In this document: positions 8,987 to 12,728 of the stretch, piece after piece
Numbering within the stretch: position 1 is the stretch's first letter
Layout of the letters: the number at the start of each line of letters is the position of its first letter
Assembly (NCBI GenBank): GCA_024691045.1
Contig: JAILOC010000049.1
Coordinates: 1 to 12,728 of the forward strand
From: Lachnospiraceae bacterium
Lineage (GTDB): Bacteria > Bacillota_A > Clostridia > Lachnospirales > Lachnospiraceae
Length of the DNA: 12,728 nt
Direction of reading: 5' to 3'
Translations under genes and position numbers: made by a program
The notes under the pieces: model-generated
What the model saw: the letters and a program-made list of their open reading frames with translations, nothing else
Told to the model about the DNA's origin: nothing
Databases searched by the model: none

Positions 8987-10096
8987 ATGCGCTTATCAGA
9001 GGGAAAAAAAGAAAAAACGATCCTTAGAAGGCTCCTGACATATGTCGGGCGCTTTTTTGTGTGGCTTTTTGTAACTCTTCTGATACTTCTCGGCGGTCTG
9101 TACGAGATGCTGTTTTTGGTCAACAGGGGACCTTCGGATCATGTGCGGGACCTGTTCGTTGCATCGGTGATGGAATCCAGTGCGGGAGGAATACTTGCGC
9201 AGATCTATCTGAGTGATGAGGAGATCGCCGGGATCCGTGAAAGGAACCGGACTGTTGAGACGAATGAGATAACCGACGCTTCACTGGTGACCGTTACCGC
9301 TTCTCCCGGAGGCGACGCGGCGGGATACGAGGGTGAAAATCCGGTGGATACCGCAGCCGAAAACGAATACGGATTTATTTATGACGATCCCGACGGAGAC
9401 GGTATCGAGATACATGAAGTTCACGGTGAGACGTATTCCGGAATGATGATGATCGTTTACGATCCTTCGAGGGTCGTTGTTTCCGCAATACCTGAATTTT
9501 CCCACGGCTACAGGGGATGGACTCTTCAGCAGCACGTCGAAAATAACGGCGCCGTTGCGGGAATAAACGGCGGAAAGTATGAAGACGAGAGCGGACTCGG
9601 AAGCGGTTCATGGCCGGAGGGAATAGTTATTTCAAGAGGTGAGCTCAGGTGCGGAAGTCCCGGTGCGACATACGGTGTTTACGGATTCAATGAGGACAAT
9701 ATCCTGATCTGCGGAAAGATGACGGCGTCCTATGCGCAGTCGATCGGTATCCGCGACGCGGTCACTTTTGGTCCCGCACTTATCGTAAACGGAAAGTCAG
9801 CCCGGTGTTCGGGTGTGGGCGGCGGACTCAATCCCAGGACTGCAATAGGCCAGCGTCCCGACGGAGCGGTTCTTCTGCTTGTCATAGAAGGAAGGAAGAC
9901 TTCATCGCTCGGTGCATCCATGGCCGACCTTATAGATGTAATGCTGGATTTCGGAGCCGTCAACGCCGCAAATCTCGACGGCGGAATGTCATCCTCGATG
10001 TTCTATGGCGGTGAGAAGATAGTGGACAACTGCACCATACGCGATACGAGAAGTATCCCAACGGCGTTTGTCGTCCTTCCACAGGATCATGACTGA
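8987..10096 (+). CDS. Membrane-anchored phosphodiester glycosidase family protein (NAGPA domain)
   Basis: The C-terminal half matches the phosphodiester glycosidase family (NAGPA/DUF2233 type), whose human member removes GlcNAc from GlcNAc-1-phosphodiesters. Bacterial relatives occur near exopolysaccharide and cell-wall genes, but the substrate here is unknown. The 369-residue protein has a basic N-terminus (residues 1-15), one hydrophobic helix (about 18-45), a variable acidic linker (about 75-140) and the catalytic domain (about 145-365). Family motifs are AGINGGKYED (191-200), FGPALIVNGK (261-270), NPRTAIGQRPDG (282-293) and NLDGGMSSSMFYGG (329-342). Positive residues before the helix predict an extracytoplasmic enzyme domain. 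The ATG at 8987 is the first start after an in-frame stop at 8972-8974, but no real Shine-Dalgarno precedes it. The stop overlaps the next start (TGATG), so the two are likely co-translated. The fold family is clear; the reaction is inferred. Confidence 0.85.
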   Translation: MRLSEGKKEKTILRRLLTYVGRFFVWLFVTLLILLGGLYEMLFLVNRGPSDHVRDLFVASVMESSAGGILAQIYLSDEEIAGIRERNRTVETNEITDASLVTVTASPGGDAAGYEGENPVDTAAENEYGFIYDDPDGDGIEIHEVHGETYSGMMMIVYDPSRVVVSAIPEFSHGYRGWTLQQHVENNGAVAGINGGKYEDESGLGSGSWPEGIVISRGELRCGSPGATYGVYGFNEDNILICGKMTASYAQSIGIRDAVTFGPALIVNGKSARCSGVGGGLNPRTAIGQRPDGAVLLLVIEGRKTSSLGASMADLIDVMLDFGAVNAANLDGGMSSSMFYGGEKIVDNCTIRDTRSIPTAFVVLPQDHD

Positions 10097-11229
10097 TGGC
10101 TGATATCAGAGAAAAAAAAGAAACGAAGGAAAGAACGACCGGAATAGAATTCAACTATTTCCGTATCTTCATGCTGCTGTGGATACTTATGCTGCTTCTT
10201 GTGGTATGGGATTTCAACAGACAGTTTTATTCCTTTCTGGAAAATACCGAAGCAAAATACAGGGCGTCCCTTCCCGAATCTGTCACTGAAGAGATTGTAA
10301 ATATCTTCAGGGACGGAGATGTCAATTATATCTGTGAACTGATGACCGGCAGATGTCCCCTCAATGGTTACGAGACCGATAAAGATCTCAGGGAATATAT
10401 GCGTACCCTGATCGGAAACGGAAGGATAAGCACGGTTCCCGTTCAGGAAGAAACAAGTGATGACAGACAGGTCTACTACATAGAATCCGGTGATCTGAGG
10501 GTAGCCAGAGCTGAATATTCGAAGGAGCCCGAAAGAACGCGACGGGATATTCCGGTATGGGATCTTGTTTCACTGGAGGTATACGCCGAACCTGCGATAA
10601 GTATCGGCATAAGTGCACCGGAAAACGTAAGACTGTTCATAAACGGAAAGGAGCTGTCTGCAGGTGCCGTACGCGTCAAACAGGATCCGTCTCCCGCACA
10701 GAAATACTATGAAGGCTTCACCACGCTTCCCGTGATGACTGATGTGAATATCGGAGGATTTTATCTGACGCCGGAGATCACTGCGAAAAACGAAGACGGA
10801 AGTCCGATTCCGGTCATTGCCGATCCTGAAAACGGAGTGTACAGTGTAGGATATCCGGAAGACTGCGAAGGCAGGGAAGAGATGGAAAGCATCGCATGTG
10901 AAGCTGTATCCGCATATGCCGAGTTCATCTCGGGAGATCTTGCCGAAGGAGCGCTCAGACGGTATTTTACGAAGGATAATATATATCTTTACTATATGCA
11001 GCATGCGGAGCTCAAGTGGTTCACGCGCCATCTGAAGTCCGAGATACATTCCGCGGATGTGCAGGAATTTATAGCATATAATGAAGATGCATTCTACTGC
11101 GAGGTTCTGGTCGAACAGCATCTTACGATGCAGTGGGGCCCAAGGGAGCCCGAGGTCATTATGACTGACGGAAAGTTTTATTTCGTAAGACAGGACGGAG
11201 AGTGGAAAGTAGCTGCGATCGCGTTCTGA
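10096..11229 (+). CDS. Single-pass membrane protein with probable NTF2-like/Ig-like ectodomain
   Basis: I do not recognise this gene by name. The 377-residue product has a charged N-terminus (MADIREKKETKERTT), one membrane helix (about 22-39) and a long outside part. Residues about 55-140 (start ESVTEEIVNIFRDGD) look like a small NTF2-like domain. Residues about 165-235 include SAPENVRLFINGKELSAG, which resembles the beta-sandwich 'NGKEL' repeats of TcaA-like proteins. Residues about 262-377 look like a second NTF2-like domain, with helix VSAYAEFISGDLAEGALRRY and a closing strand pair FYFVRQDGEWKVAAIAF. Such domains usually bind ligands or partners and lack visible catalytic residues. Its start codon shares one base with the previous stop; a weak AGGA at 10083-10086 is the only ribosome site. 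Translational coupling to the glycosidase suggests a joint role at the cell surface. The domain calls are by eye and uncertain. Confidence 0.7.
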   Translation: MADIREKKETKERTTGIEFNYFRIFMLLWILMLLLVVWDFNRQFYSFLENTEAKYRASLPESVTEEIVNIFRDGDVNYICELMTGRCPLNGYETDKDLREYMRTLIGNGRISTVPVQEETSDDRQVYYIESGDLRVARAEYSKEPERTRRDIPVWDLVSLEVYAEPAISIGISAPENVRLFINGKELSAGAVRVKQDPSPAQKYYEGFTTLPVMTDVNIGGFYLTPEITAKNEDGSPIPVIADPENGVYSVGYPEDCEGREEMESIACEAVSAYAEFISGDLAEGALRRYFTKDNIYLYYMQHAELKWFTRHLKSEIHSADVQEFIAYNEDAFYCEVLVEQHLTMQWGPREPEVIMTDGKFYFVRQDGEWKVAAIAF

Positions 11230-11256
11230 TCCGGAGCGTAAGCGAAAGGAAAAGCT

Positions 11257-12366
11257 ATGGTGATATGTCCAAATTGCGGTGCAAAAAATGAAGAAGGTGA
11301 GATCCTCTGCGGTGAATGCGGCGCCAGGCTGAAAGGACCCGCAAAGACACCAAAACCGGTTGTTCCTGCGGAACCCATGAAGTTCGTTGAGGTTTCCACT
11401 CCGGAAAGAAAACCTGGTACGGTGGATCCCGTTGTGACTCCCGATCGCAAATCTGTCACATCCGTTTCCGAAACTCCTGAAGCGGGTAAAACCGTTCCTG
11501 CCACGGAAACTCTGAAATACGCCGATGCCGTGACTGGACAGGGGAAGAAGCGCATACCTTCAGGTGTTATCATTGCGGTACTGCTGATTCTGGGAGTGTT
11601 CCTTGCCGCAGATATTCCGAAGGTGGTTTTCGTGCGTACGAACATACCGACGGGCATCATACTGAAGAATTATTCCGGACTGGTTGAAATATATAACAAA
11701 GACGGAAGTGAAGTGAAAGCCGGATACGGTGTGGAGATCATGGATGGCGGAGGAGTAAAGACAGATAAATATGGCGGTGCGACGTTTTCACTGGGTGAAG
11801 ACAGGAAGCTTCAAATCCTCGCAAACAGCGAGTTCGAGGCTTATAAGTCGGAGGATAAAGAGCGGGAAGACCTGCGGGTTGTTCTGAAACATTGCGCCAT
11901 GTTCTTTGATATAGACGCTCCATACTCCGGGACCGAAACCATGGAATTGGAAGCGGGCGCAGTGACCGTTAACGTAAGCAAAGCATCGGGATATATTTTC
12001 TTCGACGGCAGCAGAGAAGCCATTATCTGGGTAATGGACGGAGAAATCGACATATGTCTGGCCAATCCCGACTCCGGAGAAAGCATCAGGGAAACCCTGA
12101 CTCCCGGTGACCGTGCTTCGTGCACTTTCGGTGAAGATGGTATGAACCTGACGACCGAAAGACCATCCGCGGACGAACTTCCTACCGCAATGGTCAGGGA
12201 AATAGCAGAAAGACCCTATCTGATGGACAGTGTTTCACCGGATTCCGGATGGGACATGGATCATCTCATCGAACTGGCGGAGAAATACAAGGCCGAAGAT
12301 AATCAGCTTAACTATGTATATCTTCCCTGGATGTTCATGGAAGATACAGGCACCGAAAGTGACTGA
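11257..12366 (+). CDS. Zinc-ribbon, transmembrane, FecR-like ectodomain protein
   Basis: I know no named homologue. The 369-residue protein begins with a zinc ribbon, CPNCGAKN to LCGECGARL (Cys 4, 7, 18 and 21). A proline/threonine/lysine-rich linker follows (about 26-95), then a membrane helix (about 101-120, PSGVIIAVLLILGVFLAADI). The ectodomain (about 135-300) reads like a FecR-type beta domain: SGLVEIYNKDGSEVKAGYGV, DGGGVKTDKYGGATFSLGED, then LEAGAVTVNVSK and a WVMDGEIDICL block. The C-terminus (about 305-369) is acidic and partly helical. The predicted topology places the ribbon inside and FecR outside, a layout suited to sensing or scaffolding rather than catalysis. AAAGGA at 11245-11250 gives a good ribosome site six bases before ATG. 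The gap to the previous gene is only 27 bases with no terminator, so it should be in the same operon. The ribbon and helix are clear; the FecR call is moderate. Confidence 0.75.
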   Translation: MVICPNCGAKNEEGEILCGECGARLKGPAKTPKPVVPAEPMKFVEVSTPERKPGTVDPVVTPDRKSVTSVSETPEAGKTVPATETLKYADAVTGQGKKRIPSGVIIAVLLILGVFLAADIPKVVFVRTNIPTGIILKNYSGLVEIYNKDGSEVKAGYGVEIMDGGGVKTDKYGGATFSLGEDRKLQILANSEFEAYKSEDKEREDLRVVLKHCAMFFDIDAPYSGTETMELEAGAVTVNVSKASGYIFFDGSREAIIWVMDGEIDICLANPDSGESIRETLTPGDRASCTFGEDGMNLTTERPSADELPTAMVREIAERPYLMDSVSPDSGWDMDHLIELAEKYKAEDNQLNYVYLPWMFMEDTGTESD

Positions 12367-12373
12367 TATCGGC

Positions 12374-12400
12374 GAAAAACCCGCATTTTGCGGGTTTTTC
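12374..12400 (+). terminator. Intrinsic terminator of the three-gene membrane cluster
   Basis: GAAAAACCCGCA (12374-12385), loop TTT, and its exact complement (12389-12400) form a 12-pair hairpin with a T run at 12395-12399. A flanking GCGAAAAA/TTTTTCGC pair could extend or compete with it. The symmetric A and T arms mean it may also terminate on the minus strand. It begins eight bases after the stop. Confidence 0.92.
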
Positions 12401-12462
12401 TTATTTTTCGCAAAATATGGTCTGCCGAGAACAACTTTTGAGTTTATTGTTTGAACCTTATG

Positions 12463-12471
12463 TGATAAAAT
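12463..12471 (+). promoter_or_regulatory. Extended -10 promoter of the isomerase-family gene
   Basis: TGATAAAAT is a TGn extended -10 joined to TAAAAT (12466-12471). No strong -35 is seen at the right spacing (TTTATT at 12443-12448 at best), which fits an extended -10 promoter. Initiation near 12478 gives a leader of about 44 bases. That leader contains a small hairpin: CCCTT at 12485-12489, loop TTG, AAGGG at 12493-12497. The hairpin is too short to call a riboswitch. Confidence 0.55.
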
Positions 12472-12509
12472 CGTTTTCGTAGGTCCCTTTTGAAGGGGTA
12501 AAATGTATC

Positions 12510-12516
12510 AGGAGGT
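12510..12516 (+). promoter_or_regulatory. Strong ribosome binding site of the isomerase-family gene
   Basis: AGGAGGT lies five bases before the ATG at 12522. The near-perfect match fixes the start and suggests strong translation. Confidence 0.88.
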
Positions 12517-12521
12517 ACAAT

Positions 12522-12728
12522 ATGATTAATATTCCCAATGTTAAAGTAGGAATTGTGGCTGTAAGCCGCGACTGCTTCCCCGAGTCACTTGCAGTTAACC
12601 GCCGCAAGGCTCTCGTAGAGGCTTATACCAAGAAATATGATGCAGCTGACATCTATGAGTGTCCCATCTGCATCGTTGAGAGCGAGATCGACATGGTCAA
12701 TGCTCTCGAGGATATCAAGAAGGCAGGC
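12522..12728 (+). CDS. L-fucose/L-arabinose isomerase family protein, 3' end missing
   Basis: Only the first 69 codons are in the window. The start, MINIPNVKVGIVAVSRDCFP, then ESLAVNRRKALVEAYTKKY and the CPICIVESEIDMVNALEDI segment look like the N-terminal Rossmann-like domain of the L-fucose/L-arabinose isomerase family. These enzymes interconvert aldose and ketose sugars in the cytoplasm, and many members have unknown substrates. The metal-binding catalytic residues lie further on and cannot be checked. The strong ribosome site, extended -10 promoter and codon use (AAG, CTC, GAG, AAC) suggest high or inducible expression. It is a separate transcription unit, cut off from the membrane cluster by a terminator. 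The family assignment is from recall of the N-terminal pattern; the sugar is not known. Confidence 0.75.
   Translation, partial: MINIPNVKVGIVAVSRDCFPESLAVNRRKALVEAYTKKYDAADIYECPICIVESEIDMVNALEDIKKAG

Noticed and set aside
11230..11256. Separate promoter before the zinc-ribbon gene
   Set aside because: The 27-base gap holds only a ribosome site and no -10 or -35 pair, so co-transcription with the upstream gene is the simpler reading.
12230..12454. 74-codon plus-strand frame spanning the end of the zinc-ribbon gene and its terminator
   Set aside because: It overlaps a supported gene in another frame, reads through a strong terminator hairpin and has no ribosome site.
12485..12497. Small hairpin in the leader of the isomerase-family gene as a riboswitch
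   Set aside because: Five base pairs and a three-base loop in a 44-base leader are too small for a known riboswitch class; kept only as a note under the promoter.

Overview
The window looks like a chromosomal segment of a Gram-positive anaerobe of class Clostridia, most likely Lachnospiraceae or a close relative. The main reasons are the addB-addA gene order, strong Shine-Dalgarno sites (GGAGG type), a long 'plant-type' cofactor-independent phosphoglycerate mutase, and no sign of an outer-membrane system. The taxonomic call is an inference from gene families and cannot be settled here. All seven genes are on the + strand and coding density is high. I see no RNA genes, mobile elements, CRISPR arrays or long repeats.

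Layout. (1) Bases 2-1423 hold the 3' part of gpmI (glycolysis), closed by a tandem stop and a strong intrinsic terminator at 1438-1472. (2) A short promoter region leads into addB (1533-4961) and addA (4951-8850). These overlap by 11 bases and encode the two subunits of the AddAB helicase-nuclease. All the expected helicase, nuclease and Fe-S motifs are visible, so the complex should be functional. A terminator at 8856-8883 ends this operon. (3) Bases 8987-12366 carry three genes in a row, each predicted to encode a single-pass membrane protein. The first has an extracytoplasmic phosphodiester-glycosidase (NAGPA-type) domain. The second has a membrane anchor plus a probable NTF2-like/Ig-like ectodomain. 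The third has a cytoplasmic zinc ribbon, a proline/threonine-rich linker, a membrane helix and a FecR-like ectodomain. A terminator at 12374-12400 closes the group. (4) An extended -10 promoter and a strong ribosome binding site precede the 5' end of an L-fucose/L-arabinose isomerase-family gene that runs off the window.

The first, second and last units are housekeeping or sugar-catabolic genes. The least explained part is the three-gene membrane cluster. Its topology suggests an envelope module in which a surface sugar-phosphodiester hydrolase is co-expressed with two membrane-anchored accessory or sensory proteins. No step of such a pathway is shown by the sequence itself; this is the best candidate here for an undescribed system.
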